A stretch of 12,999 bases of DNA from Acidobacteriota bacterium (GCA_021780095.1 JAJXZK010000376.1:1-12999); one strand, 5' to 3'. Positions 1-6,646 are shown, counted from the first letter of the stretch. The notes: a model not told the origin generated them from the sequence alone. A program made the numbers and translations.

Positions 1-121
1 TTTTGCCGGCTCCGTTGGGGCCAGTCAGGCCATAGCGGCGACCTGCGGTAAATGTGGTGGATACATCTTCGAACAAAATCTTCGAACCATAGCGCATGCT
101 TACATTGCTGACAGAAATCAT
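1..121 (-). CDS. ABC-F family ATPase (YbiT/EttA-like), N-terminal fragment
   Basis: Reading the minus strand from the ATG at 121 gives a 40-residue start of an ATP-binding cassette protein; the rest lies beyond the left edge. It opens with MISVSNVSMRYGSK, then an FEDV segment, then the Walker A motif GLTGPNGAGK at residues 31-40. There is no room for membrane segments before the nucleotide-binding domain. This opening (a short first strand, a YG aromatic residue that would stack on adenine, RYGLTGPNGAGK) resembles the soluble ABC-F proteins such as E. coli YbiT, which act on the ribosome rather than in transport. An AAGG Shine-Dalgarno core lies about 8 nt before the ATG. The gene is divergent from the KDG kinase gene. 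A transporter ATPase cannot be excluded from 40 residues, but the N-terminus fits ABC-F better. Confidence 0.8.
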   Translation of the reverse strand, partial: MISVSNVSMRYGSKILFEDVSTTFTAGRRYGLTGPNGAGK

Positions 122-321
122 ATCTACCTTAAGTTTTTCACATTTGCGGCAGGAACGGGTGCTGCACTGGCCACAATAGACCGCCTGAGGCCGGCTGATT
201 TCGCTTTCGTCGGAAGGTCAACTATCATTGCGAGCAGCCAAATCAATCGCGCAGAGAAGCCAACGGAATCGCGACTCGGCCGTAGAGTGGAACCCGGAAG
301 ACATTGAAAGGAAATGCAGGA
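122..321. other. Divergent intergenic region (ABC-F / KDG kinase)
   Basis: These 200 bp separate two divergently transcribed genes and must hold both promoters. I see a clear AAGG ribosome site for the minus-strand gene and AAAGGA at 307-312 for the plus-strand gene, but no convincing -35/-10 pair, dyad or terminator. The short ORFs crossing it on the minus strand have no coding signature. Confidence 0.5.
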
Positions 322-1431
322 ATGAACGATACCAAGCAACTCGATCTGAAGCCGCGTGAGACTTGCCGCTGGGACCTTGTCAGTCTGGGCGAGGTGATGT
401 TGCGCCTGGATCCAGGCGATGAGCGCGTCGCCACGACGCGGAATTTTCATGCCTGGGAAGGCGGCGGTGAATATAACGTTGCCCGCGGCTTGCGACGCTG
501 CTTCAATCTGCGCACCGCCATCGTCACCGCGCTCGCGGACAATCCCGTGGGCCGCTTGATTGAGGACATGATGCTGCAGGGCGGCGTCGATCTTTCACAT
601 CTGCTCTGGTTTCCCTATGACGGCGTCGGCCGGACGGTTCGCAATGGCTTGAATTTTACGGAGCGCGGTTTCGGCGTGCGCGCTGCACTGGGCTGCTCCG
701 ATCGTGGACACACAGCCGTCTCGCAGCTTAAGCCGGGGATGATTGACTGGGATGATATTTTTGGCCGCGAGGGCGCACGCTGGTTCCATACCGGCGGCAT
801 TTTCTGTGCACTTTCAGAGACCGCGCCGCTGGTGGCACGCGAGGCCATGCAGGCTGCACATCGTCACGGCACCGTCATTTCCTATGACCTGAACTATCGC
901 GACTCACTCTGGAAATCCATCGGCGGCAAGAAGCGCGCCTGTGAAGTGAATCGTGAACTCGCACACCTGGTCGATGTCATGCTGGGCAACGAGGAAGACT
1001 TTACCGCTGCGCTTGGATTTGAAATCAAGGGCGTCGATGACAATCTTGCCGACTTGGACACAGCACAGTTTCGCGCCATGATTCACCACGCGGTAACGGA
1101 GTATCCAAATTTCCGTGTCGTCGGAACCACGTTGCGCCATGCAAAAACGGCGACGCGCAACGATTGGGGCGCGATCTGCTATTGCAGTGGTGAGTTCTAC
1201 GAAGCGCGACCCATGCCGGACCTGGAGATTTTCGATCGCGTCGGAGGCGGAGACTCCTTCGCATCAGGATTAATTTATGGTTTGCTGAGCGGCGAGGGGC
1301 CCCAGTGGGCAGTCGATTGCGGTTGCGCTCATGGAGCGTTGGCGATGACCACCCCCGGCGACACCACGATGGCGACGTTGAATGAAGTTGAGCGACTGAT
1401 GCGGGGTACAAGCGCACGCGTCATTAGATAA
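322..1431 (+). CDS. kdgK: PfkB-family sugar kinase, probable 2-keto-3-deoxygluconate kinase
   Basis: Predicted cytosolic kinase of 369 residues that would phosphorylate 2-keto-3-deoxygluconate to KDPG with ATP. The ribokinase (PfkB) fold is visible from the opening SLGEVMLRLDPGD, the substrate-side GGGEYNVARGL segment (residues 48-58), the DLNYRDSLW segment typical of KDG kinases (189-197), and the C-terminal signature DRVGGGDSFASG (305-316) with the presumed catalytic base D311. The usual G-A-G-D anion-hole motif reads G-G-G-D here. I chose the ATG at 322, served by AAAGGA at 307-312; an in-frame TTG at 304 would add six residues and has no good ribosome site. The next gene, 43 nt downstream, encodes the aldolase that uses the product, which supports the KDG assignment over fructokinase or ribokinase. 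The substrate remains inferred. Confidence 0.85.
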   Translation: MNDTKQLDLKPRETCRWDLVSLGEVMLRLDPGDERVATTRNFHAWEGGGEYNVARGLRRCFNLRTAIVTALADNPVGRLIEDMMLQGGVDLSHLLWFPYDGVGRTVRNGLNFTERGFGVRAALGCSDRGHTAVSQLKPGMIDWDDIFGREGARWFHTGGIFCALSETAPLVAREAMQAAHRHGTVISYDLNYRDSLWKSIGGKKRACEVNRELAHLVDVMLGNEEDFTAALGFEIKGVDDNLADLDTAQFRAMIHHAVTEYPNFRVVGTTLRHAKTATRNDWGAICYCSGEFYEARPMPDLEIFDRVGGGDSFASGLIYGLLSGEGPQWAVDCGCAHGALAMTTPGDTTMATLNEVERLMRGTSARVIR

Positions 1432-1474
1432 CGATCAATCCCTGGACGTGTTGGACAATCGAGGAGAGTTTGTA

Positions 1475-2128
1475 ATGAACAAGACAAACGTTATGCAGCA
1501 CATGCACGAGCTGGGATTGATCCCGGTCCTCCGCGCCTCTTCCGCGCAGGAGGCCATCACCATTGCAGACGCGATCATGGCAGGTGGAGTCAACATTCTG
1601 GAAGTTACGATGACGGTGCCGGGTGCGATCCGCGTCATCGAACAGCTTGCGAATCATCATGGCGACAAATTGCTGCTAGGCGCTGGAACTGTTCTCGATC
1701 CAGAGACGGCTCGCAACTGCATCCTGGCGGGAGCGCAATTCATTGTCAGCCCGGCGCTCGATTTGCGCACCATTGAGCTATGCCGCCGCTACAGCATACC
1801 CATCATGCCGGGAGCATTGACGCCTACGGAAATCGTCTCCGCATGGCAGGCAGGCGCTGATGTCGTGAAAGTGTTTCCATGCAGCGCTCTCGGCGGCGCG
1901 AAATATCTGAAAGCGCTGCAAGGGCCGCTGCCGCAGATTCAACTGGTACCCACCGGCGGCGTTTCACTGGCCACTGCGGAGGAATTTCTCGGCGCAGGCG
2001 CGTTTGCACTGGGTGTTGGTGGCGACCTGGTGGATGCCAAAGCCGCTCGCGAGGGCCGCGTTGACACAATTACGGAAAACGCGCAGAAGTACGTCGCCAT
2101 CGTGAAAGCTTTTCGCCGCGCAAAGTAA
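1475..2128 (+). CDS. eda: KDPG/KHG aldolase (2-dehydro-3-deoxyphosphogluconate aldolase)
   Basis: A 217-residue class I aldolase that would split KDPG into pyruvate and glyceraldehyde-3-phosphate; enzymes of this family often also act on 4-hydroxy-2-oxoglutarate. Visible landmarks are the catalytic Glu in ILEVTMT (E43), the GAGTVLD strand (69-75), the VSPALD segment (91-96), the Schiff-base lysine in DVVKVFPC (K132), and the phosphate-binding PTGGV (159-163) and GVGGDLV regions. Length matches the family (about 205-220). GAGGAGAG lies 6 nt before the chosen ATG; the in-frame GTG at 1448 would add nine residues upstream of that ribosome site and is rejected. It forms a probable operon with the KDG kinase gene. 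Where E. coli Eda has an Arg four residues after the catalytic Glu (EVTLR), this protein has Thr (EVTMT), which may alter substrate preference. Confidence 0.92.
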   Translation: MNKTNVMQHMHELGLIPVLRASSAQEAITIADAIMAGGVNILEVTMTVPGAIRVIEQLANHHGDKLLLGAGTVLDPETARNCILAGAQFIVSPALDLRTIELCRRYSIPIMPGALTPTEIVSAWQAGADVVKVFPCSALGGAKYLKALQGPLPQIQLVPTGGVSLATAEEFLGAGAFALGVGGDLVDAKAAREGRVDTITENAQKYVAIVKAFRRAK

Positions 2129-2196
2129 GGCCATGCTGTTATTTCATCGGGTCAGCATTTCGCAGGGAAGAATCTGACGCTCAATTTCGCGTCGGC

Positions 2197-2234
2197 CTGT
2201 ACACGTACGTGGTACGTACCACTCAATCGTACAG
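2197..2234. promoter_or_regulatory. Compound palindrome upstream of etfB (operator candidate)
   Basis: A perfect 14-bp palindrome GTGGTACGTACCAC at 2209-2222 is flanked by CTGTAC (2197-2202) and GTACAG (2229-2234). The outer arms are perfect inverted repeats sharing exactly the same centre (2215.5) as the inner palindrome. No T-run follows, so it does not look like an intrinsic terminator. Its position about 62 bp before the etfB ATG suggests an operator for a dimeric or tetrameric regulator; the regulator is unknown. Confidence 0.5.
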
Positions 2235-2295
2235 ATTGGCATGCTCGACCAGGGCGCAAGCAGTCCGATAGACTATCTCAAGTGCGCCTAACATC

Positions 2296-3066
2296 ATGAA
2301 ACTTCTTGTTTGCATCAAGCAGGTTCCGCAGAAGGATGCTCCGCTCAAGCTGAATGAGGCGGGCACCTGGATTCGCGACGACATTTCTTATGAGGCGAAT
2401 GAGCCGGACGCCTACGCGCTGGAAGAAGCGCTGCGCCAGAAGGAAAAGCATGGCGGCGAGGTCGTTGTCATCACCGTAGGGCCGGCGCGGTCGCAGCAGG
2501 TGTTGCGCGAAGCCCTGGCGAAGGGTGCGGATCGAGCGATTCATCTTGTGGATGATTCCTTTGTCTCCATGGATGCCGTCAGCACCGCTCGTGCGATCGC
2601 GGCAGCCATCGAAGGGGAATCTTTCGACATAGTGTTTACGGGTTTGCAGTCGGATGATTATGGATTCGCGCAAACCGGTGTTTTGCTGGCGGAAATTCTT
2701 GGCTGGCCGCACGCAACCATCATCATCGGCATTGAACAAACGGACACCGGCCTACGCTTGAAGCGCGAGTTGGAGGCCGGCCAGTACCAGTGGATGGAGA
2801 TGCCCATACCTTGTGTGCTGACCATCCAGAGTGGAATCAATAAATTGCGCTATGCCACCTTGATGGGCATCAAACAGGCCAGAAATAAGCCTCTGCAGCA
2901 GTTGACCAAGGCCGACCTGGAAGGCAAGCTGGGGACAAATTTGCAGACGATTGAACGGCTGTATATTCCGACGAAACAGAAAAAGACGGAGATGCTGCAG
3001 GGCTCGCCGGCCGACATTGCGAAAAAACTGGTCGATGTGCTTCGCAATCAAGCTCGCGTGATTTAA
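2296..3066 (+). CDS. etfB: Electron transfer flavoprotein, beta subunit
   Basis: A 256-residue soluble ETF beta subunit, the partner of EtfA in an FAD-containing heterodimer that passes electrons between acyl-CoA or other flavin dehydrogenases and the quinone pool. It starts MKLLVCIKQVPQKDAPLKLN and has the ANEPDAYALEEALRQKE helix (34-50). The nucleotide-binding segment TGLQSDDYGFAQTGVLLAE lies at 115-133, and the ETF beta signature INKLRYATLMGIKQARNK at 181-198. Length is normal. No strong ribosome site precedes the ATG. The etfA gene lies downstream but is separated by a small membrane protein gene and an inserted-looking element. Whether this is a housekeeping or a bifurcating (Fix-like) ETF cannot be decided by eye. 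Confidence 0.93.
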   Translation: MKLLVCIKQVPQKDAPLKLNEAGTWIRDDISYEANEPDAYALEEALRQKEKHGGEVVVITVGPARSQQVLREALAKGADRAIHLVDDSFVSMDAVSTARAIAAAIEGESFDIVFTGLQSDDYGFAQTGVLLAEILGWPHATIIIGIEQTDTGLRLKRELEAGQYQWMEMPIPCVLTIQSGINKLRYATLMGIKQARNKPLQQLTKADLEGKLGTNLQTIERLYIPTKQKKTEMLQGSPADIAKKLVDVLRNQARVI

Positions 3067-3143
3067 TAATGATGCGTACACCAATGGGCGCGGCAAGCGC
3101 ACCTCGCGCGTCGCTTTGAAGCAATGCTAGGAGAACCGAACCG

Positions 3144-3422
3144 ATGCCAAACATGTTATTGCCTCCGGAAGAACGCGACCTGACACCTGACCAGGTAGCC
3201 GCACTCGACAAGCGCCGCTTCCGTGGCCTGATGCTGCAAGTGATGGGCGGAATTCTGGGAATTATGGCCACCTTGATGACGGTGTGGGCGGGTCAGGATT
3301 TTACCTACGATCCGGGCTGGATTCACCCCATGGGGTATTACATGATTCTTGCCGGCACGCTTTCGCTCACCTGCATTACGGTCGGCACCGTGCTGCGCAA
3401 AGGCAGTCCAGAGTTTGACTAG
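3144..3422 (+). CDS. Small two-helix membrane protein between etfB and etfA
   Basis: Unrecognised 92-residue protein. A charged N-terminal stretch (PPEERDLTPDQVAALDKRRF) precedes a hydrophobic helix at about 29-48 (MLQVMGGILGIMATLMTVWAG). A short polar loop rich in Trp and Tyr (QDFTYDPGWIHPMGYY) follows, then a second helix at about 64-83, and the protein ends RKGSPEFD. Both termini would face the cytoplasm if the KRR before helix 1 follows the positive-inside rule. TAGGAGA at 3128-3134 gives a strong ribosome site, 9 nt before the ATG. It lies 77 bp after etfB and in the same direction, so co-transcription is likely. A role as a membrane anchor or docking partner for the ETF or its quinone oxidoreductase is a guess from position only. 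Confidence 0.75.
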   Translation: MPNMLLPPEERDLTPDQVAALDKRRFRGLMLQVMGGILGIMATLMTVWAGQDFTYDPGWIHPMGYYMILAGTLSLTCITVGTVLRKGSPEFD

Positions 3423-3468
3423 AAGCGCCTTCCCTCGCCGCGAACTCATCTGTCCCGGTCGCTTCTAG
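3419..3468. repeat. 9-bp inverted repeat spanning the stop codon of the small membrane protein gene
   Basis: CTAGAAGCG (3419-3427) and CGCTTCTAG (3460-3468) are perfect 9-bp inverted repeats around a 32-nt loop, with the TAG stop inside the left arm. No T-run follows, so terminator activity is doubtful. The right arm abuts and overlaps the terminal repeat of the element at 3465-3570, so the two structures may compete. Confidence 0.4.
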
Positions 3469-3570
3469 AGCATTTTCACAGATAGTGCAATGTCAAGGGT
3501 GCCCCATCCTAGCGAAGCTAGGGTGGGATAGAACGAAGTCCGCGCTACAGTAATAGCGAAAATGCTTTAG
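3465..3570. mobile_element. MITE/REP-like 106-bp element with terminal inverted repeats
   Basis: The left end CTAGAGCATTTTC (3465-3477) and the right end GAAAATGCTTTAG (3558-3570) are 13-bp inverted repeats with one mismatch, and weaker pairing continues inward. Between them lies a strong hairpin: CCCATCCTAGC (3503-3513), a GAA loop, GCTAGGGTGGG (3517-3527), an 11-bp stem with one G-U pair. There is no coding capacity. The element sits in the gap between the small membrane protein gene and etfA. Short palindromic units of the GTGCCCCATCC type are, to my recollection, dispersed in acidobacterial genomes, but I cannot verify the copy number. It could act on transcript stability or attenuation of etfA. 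A clear target-site duplication is not visible. Confidence 0.5.
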
Positions 3571-3588
3571 CATTCGAAATTGAGCCCT

Positions 3589-4584
3589 ATGCCCGAAACT
3601 ATTCTGGTGATCGTCGAACAGCAGCAGTCGAAGCTGAATCGCGTCTCTTTGGAAACCATCGCGGCCGCGCAGGCCATCGCCAAAGAAACCTGCTGGCAGG
3701 TAGAGATCGCTGTACTCGGCAACGATGTCGCTGCAATCGCGGAAGAATTAGCAGGCAAGAAAGCGGCGAAGGTATATGCCATCGAATGCCCTCAACTAGC
3801 GGTATACACGTCCGATGGCTACGTTCATGTACTGAAAGAATTTCTCGCCGGCAAGCAGGCCAGACTGGTGCTGATGCCGCACACCTACCAGGTGCGCGAC
3901 TTTGCACCCCGGCTGGCGCTGGCGCTGGGCACGACCGTCATCCCCGATGCGATCGGATACAAATACGAAAACGGCAAACTGCTCTTTACTCGGCAGATGT
4001 TCCAGGGAAAATTTGCTGCCGATGTTTCGTTCAGCGACGCGCGACCGCTGTGGATGGCGACATTCCAGAACGCGGCCTTTCGCGGCGACATGGCGGAGGC
4101 GGGAATTGCACCGGTTGAAACGCTCCATGTGACGGTGCCGGACGGCGTGATTCGGGTACAGCCGCACGGGATTTTCAAAGAAGCCAAGGAGGCAGTGGAT
4201 CTTTCGCAGTCGGAATCCATCGTCGCTGTCGGCCGCGGCATCAAAGAACAGAAAAATCTCGCAATGGCGGAAGAACTGGCGAAATTGCTGGGCGGCGACA
4301 TCGCAGCATCGCGACCGATCTGCGATGCGGGCTGGCTGCCGCTCGATCGGCAGGTCGGCAGCTCCGGACAAACGATCGCGCCCAAGTTATATGTTGCGCT
4401 GGGCATCAGCGGAGCCATCCAGCATATCGTCGGCATGAAGGGCTCGCGCATGATCATCGCGATCAACAAAGATGCCGAAGCTCCGATCTTCGAGATTGCC
4501 GACTTCGGCGTGGTTGCAAACTTGTTCGACGTGGTCCCGCCGCTGATTGAAGAAATTAAAGAAGCCAAAGCTGCTGCTGGATAG
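3589..4584 (+). CDS. etfA: Electron transfer flavoprotein, alpha subunit
   Basis: A 331-residue ETF alpha subunit that carries the FAD and pairs with EtfB. The N-terminal nucleotide-binding-like domain opens MPETILVIVEQQ and runs to about residue 190, with LVLMPHTYQVRDFAPRLA at 93-110. The C-terminal FAD domain spans about 208-320, with IVAVGRGIKE (211-220), RPICDAGWLPLDRQVGSSGQ (242-261), the ETF alpha signature APKLYVALGISGAIQHIVGM (264-283), and NKDAEAPIFEIADFGVV (293-309). The ATG at 3589 is preferred; an in-frame TTG at 3580 is the alternative. Neither has a good ribosome site, so translation may depend on upstream coupling or on the inserted element just before it. The last motif reads VVANLFDVVP, where many family members have Asp in place of the Asn. 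Confidence 0.93.
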   Translation: MPETILVIVEQQQSKLNRVSLETIAAAQAIAKETCWQVEIAVLGNDVAAIAEELAGKKAAKVYAIECPQLAVYTSDGYVHVLKEFLAGKQARLVLMPHTYQVRDFAPRLALALGTTVIPDAIGYKYENGKLLFTRQMFQGKFAADVSFSDARPLWMATFQNAAFRGDMAEAGIAPVETLHVTVPDGVIRVQPHGIFKEAKEAVDLSQSESIVAVGRGIKEQKNLAMAEELAKLLGGDIAASRPICDAGWLPLDRQVGSSGQTIAPKLYVALGISGAIQHIVGMKGSRMIIAINKDAEAPIFEIADFGVVANLFDVVPPLIEEIKEAKAAAG

Positions 4585-4597
4585 ATCCACCGCCCGG

Positions 4598-4611
4598 GCG
4601 CTTTCCAGCGC
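4598..4611 (+). terminator. Weak hairpin after etfA
   Basis: GCGCT (4598-4602), a TTCC loop and AGCGC (4607-4611) form a short stem 14 nt after the etfA stop. There is no following T-run, so it is at best a weak or Rho-assisted terminator. Confidence 0.25.
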
Positions 4612-4691
4612 AACCATTCCTCCAGGAAAACATCGTCTCCTACCCGCCCTCGGTTGTTGGTCCAAACTACGCCGGCATCGCGCTCGGCTTG

Positions 4692-4700
4692 TGCTACCTT
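4692..4700 (+). promoter_or_regulatory. Extended -10 box directly before a possible leaderless gene
   Basis: TGCTACCTT at 4692-4700 reads as an extended -10 (TG-n-TACCTT). Transcription would start about 7 nt later, at or next to the GTG at 4707, and no Shine-Dalgarno sequence is present. There is no good -35 box, which is tolerable for extended -10 promoters. Confidence 0.35.
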
Positions 4701-4706
4701 GTCCCA

Positions 4707-5228
4707 GTGGAAATTGCCGGCCCCATCACATTGGAAGAGCTACAGGAGGCGAGTGTTCTCGCCGTTCCCAAGCTGCTGCGCGGCAGCGTGCGTCGCCATT
4801 CGCAGCCATCGCTGAACCCTTCCAAGTGGCGTTCTGGAGTGCTCGCCGTGATCGGCATGCTATTTCTGGCGCGGATTTTGTTCGATCCTTCGATTGCGTC
4901 CGAACCGAAATGGGGGCTACTACTTCTCCTGTTTCTGTTGGTTGGCTACCGGGTCTTTTTCAGTGCGCAAAAAGGATACGAACGTCGAATCGAACGTATT
5001 CCACGCGTGCTTTCCGTCGACTCGGACGGAGTCCGCTTTGAAGATCGCGCTAAAGTGGTTCAACTTCTTCCCTGGTCTGCCTACCAATCCTGGCGAGAGG
5101 GCTCCAACATTTTTGTGCTGCGAGGGTCGCAGAGGTTATCCAATATCGTCCCCAAACGCGGCCTGACCTCGCAGCAGGTGGACGAACTACGTGTCCTGCT
5201 GGCCATGCATATGCCGGATTGCGCCTGA
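4707..5228 (+). CDS. YcxB-like two-helix membrane protein
   Basis: A hypothetical protein of about 173 residues resembling the YcxB family: two adjacent membrane helices (about 43-62 and 69-87), followed by a cytoplasmic domain of about 75 residues. That domain shows VLSVDSDGVRFEDRAK (101-116), LLPWSAYQSWREGSN (120-134), an FVLRGS strand, and the IVPKRGL motif (147-153) that closes YcxB-like domains. Function is not known for the family. The start is uncertain: GTG at 4707 gives (M)EIAGPITLEELQEA, which looks like a natural N-terminus, while an in-frame TTG at 4689 would add six residues that overlap the putative -10 box. No ribosome site precedes either start, suggesting a leaderless message. 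The gene lies 122 bp after etfA and before the Moco-type leader of moaA, so it is probably transcribed alone. Confidence 0.75.
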   Translation: MEIAGPITLEELQEASVLAVPKLLRGSVRRHSQPSLNPSKWRSGVLAVIGMLFLARILFDPSIASEPKWGLLLLLFLLVGYRVFFSAQKGYERRIERIPRVLSVDSDGVRFEDRAKVVQLLPWSAYQSWREGSNIFVLRGSQRLSNIVPKRGLTSQQVDELRVLLAMHMPDCA

Positions 5229-5283
5229 CGCACCCCCCCGGAGAAGTTTGCCAACGCGCCCGATCCAAAAGACCTTCTATACT

Positions 5284-5398
5284 GGGAGGGTCTTCCGACC
5301 GCTTCCGCCTCCGGGCATACCCTGGCGGTTGCGGCGGTGTTCCGCATGCGGGAAGCAGGCAGGAACCAAGGGCATGGCTGGAAACGGCTGCGCCTCCC
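5284..5398 (+). ncRNA. Candidate Moco (molybdenum cofactor) riboswitch upstream of moaA
   Basis: The 286-bp moaA leader contains a structured block. A closing helix pairs GGGAGG (5284-5289) with CCTCCC (5393-5398). Inside it, GCTTCC (5301-5306) pairs with GGAAGC (5351-5356), and GCTG (5377-5380) caps a GAAA tetraloop pairing with CGGC (5385-5388). Purine-rich conserved-looking segments GCCTCCGGGCATACC (5307-5321) and GAAGCAGGCAGGAACC (5352-5367) match my recollection of the Moco RNA consensus, as does the GNRA-capped hairpin. Position directly ahead of a molybdenum-cofactor synthesis gene agrees. I cannot run a covariance model, so the class call rests on memory and hand-folded helices. Confidence 0.6.
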
Positions 5399-5423
5399 GC
5401 GATTTGAGGCAACATCAAATCGC
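5399..5423 (+). promoter_or_regulatory. Hairpin after the Moco-type aptamer (possible expression platform)
   Basis: GCGATTTGA (5399-5407) and TCAAATCGC (5415-5423) form a perfect 9-bp stem with a 7-nt loop GGCAACA. It starts exactly where the aptamer closing helix ends, and is followed by a purine-rich GGAAAGGAAG (5427-5436), not a T-run. Coaxial stacking on the closing helix, or control of the ribosome site just downstream, are plausible roles. Confidence 0.45.
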
Positions 5424-5514
5424 ATTGGAAAGGAAGCTCGATGGCCCTGGGTTCCTGGGGCTGGTCTTCTTTGCTCCCTGCGCACCGCTTCCCGCATCCC
5501 ATACTGGGAGAGAA

Positions 5515-6588
5515 ATGGCCGCGACCACAACGCATCCCGAAGTTCATTCGCTATCCGCCGGTTCGCGCCTGACGGACAAGCAGGGTCGCGCCATTACAGA
5601 CCTGCGCGTCTCGGTCACTGATCGCTGCAACTACAAATGCGTGTACTGCCGCACGGGCACGGAGGGCGCGCAGTATGCCGAACTGCCCATAGCGGATTAT
5701 CTCCGCATGGTGCGCGTGTTCGTTGAGTTGGGGATTGAAAAAGTTCGCTTGACCGGTGGCGAGCCGCTTCTTCGCAATGGGCTGATCGGGATGATTTCTG
5801 AACTGGCGCAGATGCGAACCGCCTTTGCCGCCGCAGGTACGCCGCTTTCCCCCGGCATGGGACAACCGCTCGATATCGCACTGACGACGAACGGCCACTT
5901 ACTGGAAGATCTGGCGCAACCGCTGAAAGATGCCGGGTTGAATCGCATCACCGTCAGCATGGACGCGATCGATCACGAAAAATTTGCGCGTATCACGCGC
6001 GTGCCCGACAGTTTCAATCGAGTGCTGGCCGGGGTTCGCGCTGCCAAACGCATCGGTCTCGATCCCGTGAAAGTGAATTGTGTTTTGTTGCGTGGATTTA
6101 ACGAGGACCAGATTGTCGAGTTCGCGAAATTCTCTCGCGATGAAGGCGTGATCGTGCGCTTCATTGAATTTATGCCTCTGGAAGAAGACCGAGTTTGGAC
6201 GCCGGAGGTGGTGGTTCGACTGGAGGAAATCCTGGCCTCGCTGAATACATTCCAGCCAGTAGTTCCGCTGGCCGCCAATACCGCCAGCGAGACGGCGCTG
6301 CGCTACACATTCCAGGACGGCCTGGGCGAAATCGGCATCATCGCGCCCGTATCGCATCCATTTTGCGGACATTGCAGCCGGGTTCGGCTCACCTCGGATG
6401 GAAAGCTGCGCACCTGCCTTTTTTCGCAATCCGACCACGATTTATACGGGGTCTTGCGACGCGGCGGAGAGGACGCCGACCTCGCGGAATTTATCCGCCG
6501 CACCGTCGACCGCAAAGAAGCTCGGCATCATATTGGGGAGCCGGATTTCCTGAAGCCGTCGCGCAGTATGGTACACATCGGCGGATAG
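5515..6588 (+). CDS. moaA: GTP 3',8-cyclase MoaA (molybdenum cofactor biosynthesis)
   Basis: A 357-residue radical SAM enzyme that rearranges GTP to 3',8-cyclo-GTP, the first step of molybdopterin synthesis. The N-terminal SAM cluster motif is CNYKCVYC (C38, C42, C45), with LTGGEPLLR at 79-87 and the ALTTNG strand at 122-127. The C-terminal second cluster is CGHC plus C301 (C284, C287, C301) in CGHCSRVRLTSDGKLRTC, and the chain ends in the conserved Gly-Gly. Between the GGEP and TTNG motifs there is a somewhat long linker (residues 100-118). GGGAG at 5506-5510 precedes the chosen ATG; the open frame continues upstream into the structured leader but lacks any MoaA-like sequence there. Other moa genes are not adjacent. 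Expression is probably controlled by the riboswitch-like leader. Confidence 0.95.
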   Translation: MAATTTHPEVHSLSAGSRLTDKQGRAITDLRVSVTDRCNYKCVYCRTGTEGAQYAELPIADYLRMVRVFVELGIEKVRLTGGEPLLRNGLIGMISELAQMRTAFAAAGTPLSPGMGQPLDIALTTNGHLLEDLAQPLKDAGLNRITVSMDAIDHEKFARITRVPDSFNRVLAGVRAAKRIGLDPVKVNCVLLRGFNEDQIVEFAKFSRDEGVIVRFIEFMPLEEDRVWTPEVVVRLEEILASLNTFQPVVPLAANTASETALRYTFQDGLGEIGIIAPVSHPFCGHCSRVRLTSDGKLRTCLFSQSDHDLYGVLRRGGEDADLAEFIRRTVDRKEARHHIGEPDFLKPSRSMVHIGG

Positions 6589-6640
6589 AATGAACTTCGA
6601 ATCACCGCCCGCGAAATCTCTTCGACAACGCCGCCTGGGG

Positions 6641-6646
6641 TAGAAT
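6641..6646 (+). promoter_or_regulatory. -10 box for the GAF-GGDEF gene
   Basis: TAGAAT is a near-consensus -10 hexamer preceded by TGGGG. The -35 region is weak (TTCGAC at 6621-6626, short spacing). A start near 6653 would give a leader of about 100 nt before the ATG at 6754. Confidence 0.4.

Noticed and set aside
1025..1417. 130-codon minus-strand ORF
   Set aside because: It lies entirely opposite the KDG kinase gene, with Arg/Pro/Ser-rich antisense composition and no domain resemblance.
4547..5041. 164-codon plus-strand ORF between etfA and the YcxB-like gene
   Set aside because: It overlaps the etfA end and most of the YcxB-like frame, is Arg/Ser-rich, and has no family resemblance.
5191..5514. 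N-terminal extension of moaA
   Set aside because: The open frame runs through the structured leader and gives Arg/Pro-rich sequence unlike MoaA; the ATG at 5515 fits family length and has a ribosome site.
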